A stretch of DNA of 64,000 nt from Miscanthus floridulus (lineage: Eukaryota; Streptophyta; Magnoliopsida; Poales; Poaceae). The translations under genes were made by a program, and so were the position numbers. Below the pieces are notes generated by a model. That model had not been told where the DNA came from and searched no databases. It worked only from the letters and a program-made list of their open reading frames with translations. The stretch is from assembly GCF_019320115.1 (NCBI RefSeq), contig NC_089591.1:15881169-15945168 (forward strand). Reading direction: 5' to 3'. Of the stretch, positions 1-11,447 are shown in pieces. Within the stretch, counting starts at the first letter, position 1; the number at the start of each line of letters is the position of its first letter.

Positions 1-1295
1 GTGACGAAGGGTAGATAATGCGTGATGGTCCTTCGCTTTTGATTGAAGTTTTCCTTGTTTGGCTAGCCTCATAGTTATGAGCTTCTTGTTGCCTAGATTG
101 CACCCTTCCTTTCTCATCCTTTTGCCATGCCATCTTTCTACTCTTCGATCTCACCACTTTATTAGACTTTTCGCCTCACCCTTTGTTTTATGCCTCAATA
201 ATTTATTTTCACAAATGATCTCTTATTGGTGAGGGCTTATTAGGTCCATTGATCAAGACCTCTTCTTGCATTTAGCTTTTCTTTGCATCATCTGATCTAG
301 GTGGTAAGGATGCGACAAGTTGCATGTTCTTCTCTCATCAACCTCTCTTTGATTTTCATTGATTCTTGGTTGATGAGATGTTGTTCATTGGAGCTATAGA
401 CTTGAGTTCCTCCATCTATGATGAATGAGTTGTGTCTTCTTTTCACAAAGTTATTGGAGTTCATCATGTGCCTTGCTTCATCTTCGATTTGAATTCATCT
501 CATGACTAACCCAAATTAAATTGAGAGTTTCCTATAAGGGTTACTCTAACAAAATATCCAGTATCTACTAAAGCATACTATCGGCTCAAAAATAAACCTA
601 GACACCACGTCTAATTTGATTTAGGAAAGCATTTTAACCTAAGTACCATGCTTAATTTAAAAGCCTTTGGATGTAAAATCAACACACCTTTTGGTTCAAG
701 AATCAAACTAGGCACCTTATCTAATTTAATTCAGGAAAACGTTTTAAACTAAGCACCATGCCTAATTTAAAAGGTGCATGAAAATACTTTAAAACCTACG
801 CATATACTATAGCAAACAAAGGTAGCATAAAAGCATTTTAGATATTTACTCAAATGGAGATGAAAGAGCATGATTGTTCTTTAGCAAATTGAGCATGGCT
901 TAAAGGTAGAGACAACCAAAATAATTTAGCAACATGGTAAGCGATGTTTTTAGAGAAGTCTATCCTCCCAGTTTGAATTTTGTAGCAAAATCAAGTTTGG
1001 ATGGATGTAATTAAATATTACATGATAAATGGTTGTACATACCTTTCATCATCATTCTTTATTATTTTTTGCTTCAAACCTGGTACGGTTAGTGACAAAA
1101 ATACCCGAAGGAATATTTTCATAATTATATTTCTATGCTCACTTCACAAAGGCATCACAGCAAAAGGTGAAAGTTCATGATATCTCCCAAAAGTGCTTGT
1201 TTTAGGACAGAAGCTTAGTCCTTGGGAAACCTTTGAATTGCGCTTCTAATTGGTGAAGTGGTTTCCCCTCCAACACCAACATTTGGGTGCCTACC

Positions 1296-2916
1296 TCAAG
1301 ATTTATGCCAACGAGATTTGCAATATTTATGATAAACATATGCATCTATAGCCACCCTTTCAAAGTCTTTATGAACAGAGAGTATGAGGGGGTTGAAGAT
1401 CTCATGTTTGGCAATGTTGAAAAGACCAATTGATTCAGGAGATTTCTCATGCGAGCATGGATTTGATGAGGTGTTCATGAAATAACTTCTATGCTCATCA
1501 ATGTCATCTTCCTTTTTAGACTCCAAGGTTGTTTGTTCATGAATGTCTATAGGCGAAAATATTGTCTCCATCATTCCATGCCTATGACATTCATTGGTCA
1601 TTTTATTGTCCAAGATTTCCCTTAGATTGGTGACTCTCGGGTTGATCTTGTCCAAGGCCTCTTCCATCCATTCAATGGCAATGGCACATAAGTTCTTAAT
1701 ATCCTTCAGCCATTGTTGTTGCTCTTCTTGGTCTTCCTTGTAGCCTTCATGACTCCTATGCTTTAGGTGTCTTGGTGGATTTCTAGGATCATCATGAGTT
1801 TCAGGAGAAAGAGCATAAGAGGAATCATCGGGGTCAAGGATGGGTTTAGAGATGGGTTCAAAACTTATATCGGTTGTGGGCATAGAAGGGGAGAAGATAG
1901 GATTGGCTTCTACATGGCTTGGCTCTTCTTCTATGGCATCACTAGACATGTCATCCTTGAATTCTTCCCAATGTCCCATATGGCAATAAGGACGCTTTCT
2001 AAGAGATCCCTTCTTGAGAGGATTTGAATTATATTCACTCAAAGGTCTCTTGTGGAACTGGAAGTTTAGGCTTTTCCCAAAATCAGCATAAAAAAGATCA
2101 TCCTCACAAGAAATTTTAAAAGGTTGAATTTCTTCTTCCCTTGGAGGATTTTGGGGTATTGATGGTTCAGGATTGATAGCTAAATCTTGGGATTGGAGTA
2201 GTTGTGATTTGGCTATCAAAACTTCTTCCTAGATCGGGAGATGATTCCTTCTCTTCCTCAGAGAGTTCATTATGAATGCTAGTGCAGGGAGTCTTTCCAC
2301 TAATTTTATCAAGCATAGATCTTGATTCACTAATAGACAAATGAAGGAAAGCTCCTCCAGAGGCTTGATCTAGGGTTTGTGCTGAATCCTCGCTAAGACC
2401 CATATAAAAATATTGAAGGAGCATCGGGTCTAAAATAGCAAGGTCTAGGCCAGTGGTAATAAGAACATTAATATGTTCTCATGATGTGGCAAGAGATTCT
2501 TCTTCTAGTTGTCTAAAATATAGAACCTCTTTTCAAAGACTAACTACTTTAGAGATGGGAAAGAAACATATACAAAATTTAGAGTATAATGTTTCCCAAT
2601 CTCCTTGCATACTTCCTATAGTTCGACTATACCATTGTTTAGCTCTTCCCGTTAAAGAGAATGGAAACAACTTCCATCTTAAGGTTTCATCAGACATGCT
2701 CGTGATTCGTAGGCATGCGCAGGTCTATTAAAACTATCGTAGGTGTGAGTATGGGTTTTCATCGCCTTCTCCTGAGATGGACTTGTTCCTGAATCAATTT
2801 TATAAAACATGGACATAGCTCATAACCAGGTGTTAGGATAGGCTCTGAAGATTTTGGTGGCTTTAGGCTTGTGCTCATGGGTTTAGCATATTGATATATA
2901 TAGGTGTGTTATCCAT
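1296..2916 (-). pseudogene. gag-like pseudogene of element A
   Basis: This encodes a Ty3-type Gag, the capsid-forming protein of an LTR retrotransposon. The reading starts at an ATG at 2916 (MDNTPIY, compare MDSTPIY in element B) and ends at 1296 with the same C-terminus as B (YHKYCKSRW). The central part carries the Retrotrans_gag signature RWKLFPFSLTGRAKQWY, decoded between about 2580 and 2690. It is broken by several stops in the N-terminal third and by a frameshift near 2220, where the frame ending at 2167 passes to the frame starting at 2219. The last 307 codons are open. No zinc knuckle is seen. It lies in antisense orientation to the gag of B. Confidence 0.75.
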
Positions 2917-2986
2917 GGTCAAAGAAAAAAAGAAAGAATAAAATATAAAAGGTTAAGCTAGGTTCATAGTTAATTTAGCAATCGTT

Positions 2987-3004
2987 TCACCGGCAACGAC
3001 ACTA
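2987..3004 (-). promoter_or_regulatory. Degenerate primer-binding site (tRNA-Asp type), element A
   Basis: Read on the minus strand just inside the LTR end, the sequence contains GTCGTTGCCGGTGA, close to the plant tRNA-Asp 3' complement (TGGCGCCGTTGCCGGGGA). This places the 5' LTR of A to the right of the site. Confidence 0.6.
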
Positions 3005-3011
3005 GAAAGAT

Positions 3012-3394
3012 TGTTGGTATGTACTAACGCACATAGTTAAATCCGCAAGCGCACGGATACCGTTGTAGCTTTCACCCAGAAGTATTCCAAGTATCAGTAT
3101 CCATAGGGAAACATGTGAGACTAACTATGGTCTAACTGAACTAGGGGCAGCAACAAGGTTAGGATAAATAGGAGCGTAGAGAGGATTACTAAGGTTCTCT
3201 AGTTCTGACTTGGGTAAGCTATGTCTTCTATTATTCAACTGGGGACATTACTTAAGGAAAGACCTACAGAGGATGCTTTCCATAGTAACTAGGTCCTACT
3301 TGGCCTACAAACGGGAGGTGCACTACAAAGAATTCGATGATGCTATAAGAGTCACCCTTGCGAGCTACCACCGATCCAGAATGTAGGGTGCATC
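3012..3394 (-). repeat. Element A 5' LTR, first part (split by element B)
   Basis: This is the U5-side part of an LTR on the minus strand. The plus-strand edge TGTTGGTAT is the reverse complement of the LTR end seen in element B. The LTR breaks at 3394, where B is inserted, and resumes at 11448. The two parts together give about 1.31 kb, equal to the B LTRs (1289 and 1304 bp). Confidence 0.85.
3390..3394. repeat. Target-site duplication GCATC, left copy (element B)
   Basis: GCATC directly precedes the TGTTG start of B and is repeated at 11443-11447 directly after its end. A 5-bp perfect duplication is the usual product of LTR-retrotransposon integration. Confidence 0.93.
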
Positions 3395-4683
3395 TGTTGA
3401 CGGTCACTGACATAAATTATAAACCATCAACATAACTTGCATTTATATTTAATTCCATCAATAAACATAGGTATAGAGGTTTAAACTAATGCATTCCACA
3501 AGCTTTGGTAAATATTTGTATGCAGGATGATTTATCTAGAAAACAGCTCCCTGTATCACTATCATACATTCCAAATATGCAAACTGACGACAACAAGTGA
3601 TTCAACCCACGAAAACTATGAACGACAACTCTAGAAGATCCCAGAAGACACCACACCAAAGCTTGGGCCAAATGGCCATGAAAGTGGGCCGACTGGCCCA
3701 GCCCATAGGCTGGTCGGCCTTCTTTGGAGTCTGCTTGCCCTCCGCCGCTTTGTATGCGTTTCCAAGATCTACATCATTGATTTTAAGGCAGTTATATGTC
3801 GGTTTATCCAATGATGATCAGGGGAGTTAACGCAGATTGATGACATGGCAATTCCTTGCCCCTTACTCCACCTCGATTCCTTGCCCCCTACTCCACCTAG
3901 GCCTATATATAGCAGCCCCTACCCATCTCCTTGGAGCCATCCTAAAACCCTAATTCATATCATGAGGATCAAAGCCAGCTATCAAGAGAAGATTAGTCCT
4001 CCATAGGATCTAGTCTTATAAATAATAGTGAGGGAAGAATTAGGAGGAGGTGCTAGCCTATCGGTGCTCTCTCTACGGCTTGTACCTTGGCAGATTCAAG
4101 TTCTACCTGAGCTTGTGTCTGATATTTCTCTAGTAATCAACTTCTAATTCAAGTAAGCATCTTGTTTATATTGTTCTTTAGGTTCACGACTCTCTTTTGA
4201 GTGCTTTATTCTCTTCCGAGGTGGAGTAGAGTATTAAGCATAAGTGTAAGCCTGGTGCTTAGACTTAGGTTAATCGTGGATGCACCCTGCATTTCAGAAG
4301 GTGGTAGATCGCGTGAGTGACATAAGTTCTATATAGCCTATACTATATAGGTTCGTTGATCCTTTGTAGTCCACCTCTCGTCTGTAGGTGCACGTAGGAC
4401 ACGGTTGCGAAGGAAAGCATCATCTACTAGTTTTTTTCCCTAGTAATGTCCCTAGTTGAATAGTAGAAGATATAAGCTTACCCAAGTTAGAACTAGAGAA
4501 CTTTAGTTATACCCCCTCTATACTCCTATTTATCCTAACCTTATTGCTACCCTTAGTTAAGTTAGACCGTAGTTAGTCTCACTCATTTCTCTATGGATAT
4601 GATACTTGGAATACCTTCGGGTGAAAGCTATAGTAGTATCTATGCGCTTATGGATTTATCTATGTGCGTTCAATATACTAATA
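3395..4683 (+). repeat. Element B 5' LTR
   Basis: The LTR starts TGTTGACGGTCAC and ends at a decayed TACTAATA; the second LTR has TACCAACA there. It contains a TATA box at 3904-3911 (TATATATA) in the same place as in the 3' LTR. Short ORFs inside it are not genes. Confidence 0.88.
3904..3911 (+). promoter_or_regulatory. LTR TATA box (element B, 5' LTR)
   Basis: CCTATATATAGCAGCCCC lies in the middle of the LTR and is conserved at 10654-10661 in the 3' LTR. It fits the core promoter at the U3/R boundary. Confidence 0.6.
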
Positions 4684-4690
4684 ATCTTTT

Positions 4691-4708
4691 TGGCACCGTT
4701 GCCTGGAA
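4691..4708 (+). promoter_or_regulatory. Primer-binding site (tRNA-Asp type), element B
   Basis: TGGCACCGTTGCCTGGAA lies 7 bases after the LTR end and matches the tRNA-Asp complement TGGCGCCGTTGCCGGGGA with few changes. This primer is common in the Tat/Athila branch of Ty3 elements. Confidence 0.75.
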
Positions 4709-4781
4709 ATGGATGCTGAATTAACTACAAGCCTAGCTTAACTTTTTATCTTTTATTCTTTCTTTTACTTTTTCATTTAGC

Positions 4782-6506
4782 ATGGATTCCACTCCTATCT
4801 ATCAATATGCTAAACCCATGAGCGCAAGTCTAGAGCTACCAAAATCTTTAGAGCCCATCCTAATACTTGGCTATGAGCTGCGCCTGTGTTTTATAAAATT
4901 GATTCGGGATAAATCCTTCTCGAGAGAAGGCAACGAAAACCCATACTCACACCTACAAGAGTTTGAACAGACTTATGCATGCTTGTGTATCACTGGCATG
5001 TCTGACAAAACCTTAAGATGGAAGTTGTTTCCATTCTCTTTGACAGGAAGAGCTAAACAATGGTATAGTCAAACCGTAGGAAGTATGCAAGGAGATTGGG
5101 AAACATTATGCTCTAAATTTTGTTTATGTTTCTTTCCCATCTCTAAAGTGGTTAGCCTTCAAAAAGAGGTTCTAAATTTTAGACAACTATAAGAAGAATC
5201 TCTTGGTACATCATGGGATTGTTTTAATGAACTCATCATCATTGGCCCGGACCTTGCTATTCTAGACCCAATGCTCCTTCATCATTTTTACATGGGTCTT
5301 AGCAAGGATTTCATGGAATCCCTTGATGCAGCCTCTAGAGGAGCTTTCCTTCATTTGTCTACTAGTGAAGCAAGGGCTATGCTTGATAGAATTAGTGGAA
5401 AAACACCCTACACTAGCATTCATAATGAACTCCTCGAGAAAGAGAAGAAATCATCTTCCGATCAAGAATAGGAAGTTCTCATAGCCAAATCACAACCACT
5501 TTAGTCTCAAGATTTAGCTATCAATCCTAAACCACCAATACCCCAAAATCCCCCAAGAGAAGAAGAAATTCTACCTTTAGAAATCCCTGTTGAAATCAAG
5601 GATGACCTCTTTGGTGCTGATTTTGGGAGAACAATAAATTCTCATCTTCATAAGAGACCTTGGAGTGAATATAATTCAAATCCTCTCAAGAAGGGATCTC
5701 TTAGAAAGTGTCCTTATTCCCATATAGGACATTGAGAAGAATTCAAGGATGGCATTTCAAGTAATGCCATAGCAGGAGAGCTAAGCCATCTAGAAGCCAT
5801 TCCTATCCTCTCCCCTTCTATGTCTACATTAGATGTCTCATCTGAACCCATCTTTCAACCCATCCTTAACCCCGATGATCCCTCTTATGCTCTCTCTCCA
5901 AAGTCTCATGATGACCCTAGAAATCCACTAAGACAACCAAAGCATAGGAATCATGAAGGCCACAAGGATGACCAAAAAGAGCAATGATAATGGCTGAAAT
6001 GTATCAAGAACTTGTATGCCATTGCTAAAGAATGGATGGACAAGGATGAAGCCTTATGGGTAGAGTCCAAACTTGTCTTAGATCCAAACGGTGAGCTTAA
6101 ATCAATCTCTTTAATAAACATGACTCATCCAAGTTTGGAGGAGGCCTTAGACAAGATCAACCCAAGAGCCACCAATCCATGGAAAATCTTGGACAATAAA
6201 ATGTCCAATGAATGTCATAGCCATGGAATGATGGAGATAATGTTTTTGCCAATAGACTTTCATGAAGGAACACCCTTAGTGCTTGAAAAGGAAGATAATA
6301 TCAACAAGCATGGAAGTTATTTCATAAACACCTCATCAAATCCATGCTCATATGAGAAATGTCTTGAATTAATTGGTCTCTCCAACATTGCCACACATGA
6401 GATCTTCAACCCCCTTATGCTTTCTGTTCCTAAAAATTTTGAAAGGGTGGTTGTAGATGCATATGTTTATCATAAATATTGCAAATCTCGTTGGCATGAA
6501 TCTTGA
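4782..6506 (+). pseudogene. gag-like pseudogene of element B
   Basis: One reading frame of 575 codons runs from MDSTPIYQY at 4782 to the end at 6506. There is no frameshift, but it is interrupted by in-frame stops at about 5190 (TAA), 5469, 5502, 5735 and 5986. It encodes a Ty3-type Gag: the Retrotrans_gag core (RWKLFPFSLTGRAKQWY, then QGDWETLCSKFCLCFFPIS) lies at about residues 87-125, followed by MLLHHFYMGL from residue 164. The C-terminal half is hydrophilic and shows no CCHC zinc knuckle. The start is chosen because it matches the start in element A and follows the primer site by about 70 bases. The intact frame with scattered stops suggests decay by point mutation of a once-used gag. Confidence 0.82.
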
Positions 6507-8175
6507 AGATAGGTACACAAAGGTTGACGTTGGAAGGGAAACCACTTCACCAACTTGAGTGCAATTCAAAAGTTTCCCAAGGATGAGCTCCTATCCTAAA
6601 ACAAGCACTTTTGGGAGATAATATGAGTTTTCACCTTCTACTGTGATACCCTTGTGAAATAAACCTAGAAATATAATTGTGAAAATATTTCTTCGGGTAT
6701 TTTTGTCACTAACCATTACAGGTTTGAAGCAAAAAGAATGAAGGATTACAATGCCAGGTATGTCCAATCAACCATTATGCAACATTAAATCACATCCATC
6801 CAAACTTAACTTTACCTTGCAAAATTCAAGTCTGAGGGATGAATTGAAAAATCTCTTGCCATGTTGCTAAATTATTTTGGTTGTCTCTACCTTTAAGCCA
6901 TACTCAATTTGCTAAATAAACAACCATGCTCTTCCACCTCAAATTGAATAAATCTCTATAATGCTTTCATGCTACCTTTGCCTGCCATAGTAAGCTTTGG
7001 TTTGGATGTACTGCACATACTTCCATAGGTGTTTAAATTAACCCTGGTGCTTAGGTTAAATACCCTCCCTTAGCCAAATTAGACATGTAGTCTAGTTTGC
7101 TTATTGAACTAAAAATTACTTGTGTAGACACTGGATATTTTGTTGGACTAACCCCTGCAAGAAATTCTCAATTCAATTTGGGTAAGTCATGAGATGAATT
7201 CAAATCGTAGATGAAGCAAGGCACGTGTCGAACTCCAATAACATGGCACAAAGAAGACATAGCTCATTCATCATGGATGAAAGAACTATAAGTATCAAAG
7301 ATCATTCACTTTGTCTTTAGCTGCAAGTTACCTTTGACTTGAAGCCATGCTTGTATAGAACATGATAAACAAAAACTATGCTAAAGTAATCCCAAAACCA
7401 TCTTTTCATTAGCATAGAGGCAAATTACAAAATTCTAGACAAACAACCCATGTTTTAAAATTGTATATTCCTTCGGGTATATGTTGTCCACTAATCCTTT
7501 GTGGGCATAAAACAATTAGTGAGTCAAAAGGTCTAACAAGGTGTCAAAAGATCGAAGAGCAGAAAGATGCATGACAAAAGGATGAGAAAGGAAAGGTGCA
7601 ATCTAGGAGACAAGAAGCATATGAACAACTCATACTATGAGGCTAGCCAAACAAGGAAAACTTCAATCAAAAGGGAAGGACCATCACGCATTATCTACCC
7701 ATTGTCACATGGTGTCATCACGCTCCAATGACAAAGGTAGCATCCTAAGGTAAATGGTCATTATTTAAAAGAGTTTTTCCTTGATTCTGATAGACACATA
7801 AATAAGAAACAAACATGTTTGAGTAACAACTTGCTTGATCCAACCTGATTAACTCAACATGTTTAGTTCTTTAAGCTTGTTTCTAACACCACTTTCTTGA
7901 TCTTATAGTCTTAACTAAATAAACTAAAAAGTACACATTCTATCTCTAAAAGATGATAGTCATAATCATGTAAAGTCTGATACATTATGTGAAGATAGAC
8001 AATCCTTCCATGGGTTAAGCAATTCAACCCTTTTAGCCAAATGAACTTAAATGCTACATGCATGCTCAATCTTCTGATCTTATCACCCATGACATAATTG
8101 AACAAAGCACATAAACATCAACTTCATCTTGTTCAATGTGCCTAAGGTTAGAGAGGAATGAATAAAACCTTGGTT

Positions 8176-8199
8176 CTGTTGGTGTTTTCCCACCAACAG
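8176..8199 (+). other. Perfect 9-bp stem-loop in element B
   Basis: CTGTTGGTG and CACCAACAG form a perfect 9-bp stem around a TTTTCC loop. It lies in the noncoding region after gag. Its role is unknown; a cis-acting RNA structure is one possibility. Confidence 0.5.
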
Positions 8200-10113
8200 A
8201 GCTCATGCACTTGATCTCTACCTTGTCTTTATGAGCAGGACACACTTCAAGCAAAGTGTGGAGGAAGATATTCGATTCCCCAAATTTTTATAAGTGAAGG
8301 TCCTGAATCTATCAAACCAAAATCAAAACTCACAACCAAGATAGGTTTGGTGGAAGAAGGTGGCATCACCATTAGAGGCGCCACCTCAAGAATTCTTATC
8401 TTCAGAGCAAACCGAGTAACTTGATCAATAAACTTTACAAGGAGAAGTCCGGATCGAAGGACTTACAACACCGAACCCTCACTGAAAGAGCTAGCTTGGG
8501 GGAGAAGCACTGTCGTGTATCAAGGTAAGTATTCTTTTCCCTTTTTTGTCTTAATTTTAGTTTCTTTTCAGTAGTTAAAAATTTGATAAATGAAACAAAA
8601 TAAAAAGTTATCTTTATAATGAATATATATAGATATAGTAATAATGTGTGATCTAGTAAAATTGAAAATAAAATAAAAGGTGTGTTTAATTTGTTTTTAA
8701 GAGCTGAATAAAATAAAGAGAACTCAGAATAATCTCTTAAATGGAATAATGAATAGTTGCTCTATCGTAATTCCTTTCAAGTACCTAGTTTTTAGTCTTG
8801 AATTCTTCTGAGTTTTGGATACAACTGTTTTGATATAAGAATTTACTCCGAACTAGAAACTCATGGGTAGCATATGCTTGATCTAATTCTAGGTAATTGA
8901 CGGATATGAAATGAGAAGGTCTAAGCTGTTGTTTATCTTATTCCAAGTGACACTAAAGTTCTAGAGATTTATCTTTAGAAAAATCACAAAAATGCTACAT
9001 GATGAGTTCCTATATGACAAAGCTTGAATTCCTACTAGAGCCATACATGTTATTTAGGCTAGGAAAACTTCCACATATATGCTGCTTGATTTTGCATTAA
9101 GTTTTGACAAGCTTTGTTGACCCTTATAAGAGATTTGTCATGCTCTTAAAATCAAGATCACATACACACCACCCAAATATGCACTACTCCTACACTGGGG
9201 GTAGGCGCAAGAACATGCTTTCCATTTAGATCCACCAAAAAATGTTCTACTCTTACACTAGGAGTGAACACCAAAAACATGCTTATTAGGTTTCCATTCC
9301 ACCAAATAAATGCTCCAAGTTTTTGTTGGTATCTCTCAAAAGTTTTATTGCAGAAAAGAGACATGGCGCTATGCAAAAGTTATTCATAAAAAAGGAAAGA
9401 AGAAAAAAAAGAGATGAGAAAAAAATGGATAAGTATCCGAGATATTTAAAACAATAGGTACTTAGATGCCCGCCTGAAAAAAATAGAGAAGAGAAAGAGA
9501 GATGAATAAGATAGCCCCTGCTCTCTAGCAAATGTTTTCAAGTTTCAAAGGAGAGATATGTTTTCAATGAGCATAGTAGAATTAGGTTATCCACCATATA
9601 TCCACACACATGCACATCTTGATTTGATTGTATGACTCAACTCTTTTTGGATCCGTTGTTTGACTTTACAATATATGCATTGCAAGTATGCTCTAGCTTT
9701 CTCCCTACCTATGAACTCCACATAAGCATTAGTTGTAGGAAGAGAGAAAGGCATAACATCTTTATTGCCTTGGTGAGGATCCATAAATACCACATATATT
9801 GAGAGACTTGAGAGTGTCATAAAATGGAATCTCTGAGTTTTATTTTGAAAACTTATAAAAACTCTAGAACAATGGTAGAACAAAGAACTTGAGACACAGT
9901 GCTTGACTTGATCGTTCTGTCTTTCAATTGCTCAAGACCCAAGTAAAGGTTAAGAAGCCCCATGGTTGAAGGTAATATGGGTAAGTTTGAAAGTCAGATC
10001 AGTTTATTCTAATCCAGAGGAGAATTTTTTATTGAACACATGTGTACTTTTGATGCATGAAAACACTATAGCAACTCCTAATCCATTGCTGAGTTTAGCT
10101 TTGCTCAGGGACA

Positions 10114-10138
10114 GGCAAAGGTTAAGCTTGGGGAAACT
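10114..10138 (+). promoter_or_regulatory. Polypurine tract region, element B
   Basis: The purine-rich segment GCAAAGG...GCTTGGGGAAAC ends directly before the 3' LTR at 10139, the place where plus-strand DNA synthesis is primed in LTR elements. Confidence 0.6.
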
Positions 10139-11442
10139 TGTTGACGGTCACTAACATCAATTATAAACCGTCAACATAACATGTATTTATATTTAATTCC
10201 ATCACCAAACATAGGTATATGAGATTAAACTAATAAATTCCATGAGTTTTGATAAATATCCATATGTAGGAGCATTTATCTAGAAAACAACTTCATGATC
10301 ACTGTCATACACTCCAAACAAGCAAACCGACGACAACAAGTGATTCAACCCACGAAAACTGCAAAAGACAACTCTAGAAGGTTCTAGAAGACACCACGCC
10401 GAAGCTTGGGCCAAACGGCCATGAAAGTGGGCTGGCCAGCCCAGCCCATAGGTCGGTTGGCCTGCTTCGGAGTCTGCTTATGTGTTTCCAAAATCTACAC
10501 AATTGATTTTAAGGCGGTTATAAGTCGGTTTATCCAACGGTGATCGGGGGAGTTGATGCGGATTGATGACATGGTGATTCCTTGCCCTTACTCAACCTCA
10601 ATTCCTTGCCCCTTACTCCACCTCGATTCCTTACCCCCTACCGCACCTCGCCCTATATATAGCAGCCCCTACCCATCTCCCTAGAGCCACCCTAAAACTC
10701 TAATTCATATCATGAGGTTCAGAGCCAGCTATCAAGGGAAGATTAGTCCTCCATAAGATCTAGTCTTATAAATAATAGTGAGATAGAGAGTGAGGGAAGA
10801 GTTTAGAGGAGGTGCCGACCTGTCGGTGCTCTCTCTATGGCTTGTACCGTGGCGGATTCAAGTTCTATATGAGCTTGCGTCTGAGATTTTTCTTGTAATC
10901 AACTTTTAATTCAAGTAAGCATCTTGTTTATATTGTTCTTTAGGTTCATGACTCTCTTTTGAGTGCTTTATTCTCTTCTGAGGGGGAGTGGAGTATTAAT
11001 CGTAAGTGTAAGCATGGTGCTTAGACTTAGGCTAATCGTGGATGCACCCTGCATTCTGGAAGGTGTTAGATCGCGTGAGTGATATGAGTTCTATATAGCC
11101 TGTACTATATAGCTTTGCTGATCCTTTGTAGTCCACCTCCCATCTATAGGTGCACGTAGGACGCGGTTGCAAAGGAAAGCATCCTCTGCTGGTGTTTTCC
11201 CTAGTAATGTCCCCAGTTGAATAGCAGAAGACATAAGCTTACCCAAGTCAGAACTAGAGAACTGAAGTTATCCCCTCTATGCTCCTATTTATCCTAACAT
11301 TGTTGCTACCCTTAGTTAAGTTAGACTGCAGTTAGTCCCACACGTTTCTTTGTGGATACGATACTTGGAATACCTCTGGGTGAAAGCTACAGCGGTATCC
11401 GTGCGCTTGTGAATTTATTTGTGTGCGTTAAATATACCAACA
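10139..11442 (+). repeat. Element B 3' LTR
   Basis: This direct repeat of 3395-4683 starts TGTTGACGGTCAC and ends TACCAACA, with a TATA box at 10654-10661. It is 1304 bp against 1289 bp in the 5' copy. It is followed by the GCATC duplication at 11443-11447. Confidence 0.9.
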
Positions 11443-11447
11443 GCATC
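11443..11447. repeat. Target-site duplication GCATC, right copy (element B)
   Basis: This is the second copy of the five bases at 3390-3394. Element A's LTR resumes directly after it. Confidence 0.93.

Larger units (their letters stand above)
1..3011 (-). mobile_element. Element A: Ty3/gypsy (Tat/Athila-like) internal region, truncated by window start
   Basis: This is the 5' internal part of an LTR retrotransposon read on the minus strand. From right to left it has an LTR end at 3012, a degenerate tRNA-Asp primer site at 2987-3004, a gag pseudogene, then about 1.3 kb of noncoding sequence running off the window at base 1. It matches element B (4684-7720) in opposite orientation along its whole length; for example 1-120 resembles the reverse complement of about 7600-7720. 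No protease, reverse transcriptase or integrase is visible, but the rest of the element lies outside. The lineage assignment rests on the primer site and on LTR similarity to element D, which has a recognisable pol. Confidence 0.8.
6507..10138 (+). other. Element B post-gag noncoding region (pol missing)
   Basis: This is 3.6 kb without a supported coding frame. About 6507-7720 is shared with element A. About 9150-9900 resembles the 3' noncoding region of element D and contains repeated CACTAGGAG/CACTGGGGGTAG-type units near 9195 and 9256. Short minus-strand ORFs here are shared by homology with D but carry no known domain. Confidence 0.7.
3395..11442 (+). mobile_element. Element B: complete gag-only Ty3 LTR retrotransposon nested in the LTR of element A
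   Basis: B is 8048 bp, bounded by two direct LTRs (3395-4683 and 10139-11442) and by the perfect duplication GCATC. After the first LTR come a tRNA-Asp-like primer site (4691), a gag frame (4782-6506), about 3.6 kb without a coding frame, a purine tract, and the second LTR. No reverse transcriptase, RNase H or integrase motif is seen anywhere inside, so it is a non-autonomous element of the gag-retaining kind (TR-GAG or LARD-like). Its last 1 kb (about 9150-9900) matches the 3' noncoding region of element D (44220-44900) in the same relative orientation, so D-like elements are its probable autonomous partners. By eye the two LTRs differ at well over one base in ten, so the insertion is old. 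Confidence 0.9.

Noticed and set aside
3597..3830. Short ORFs in the LTR of element B
   Set aside because: They lie in an LTR, are present on both strands, and are not kept open in the second LTR.
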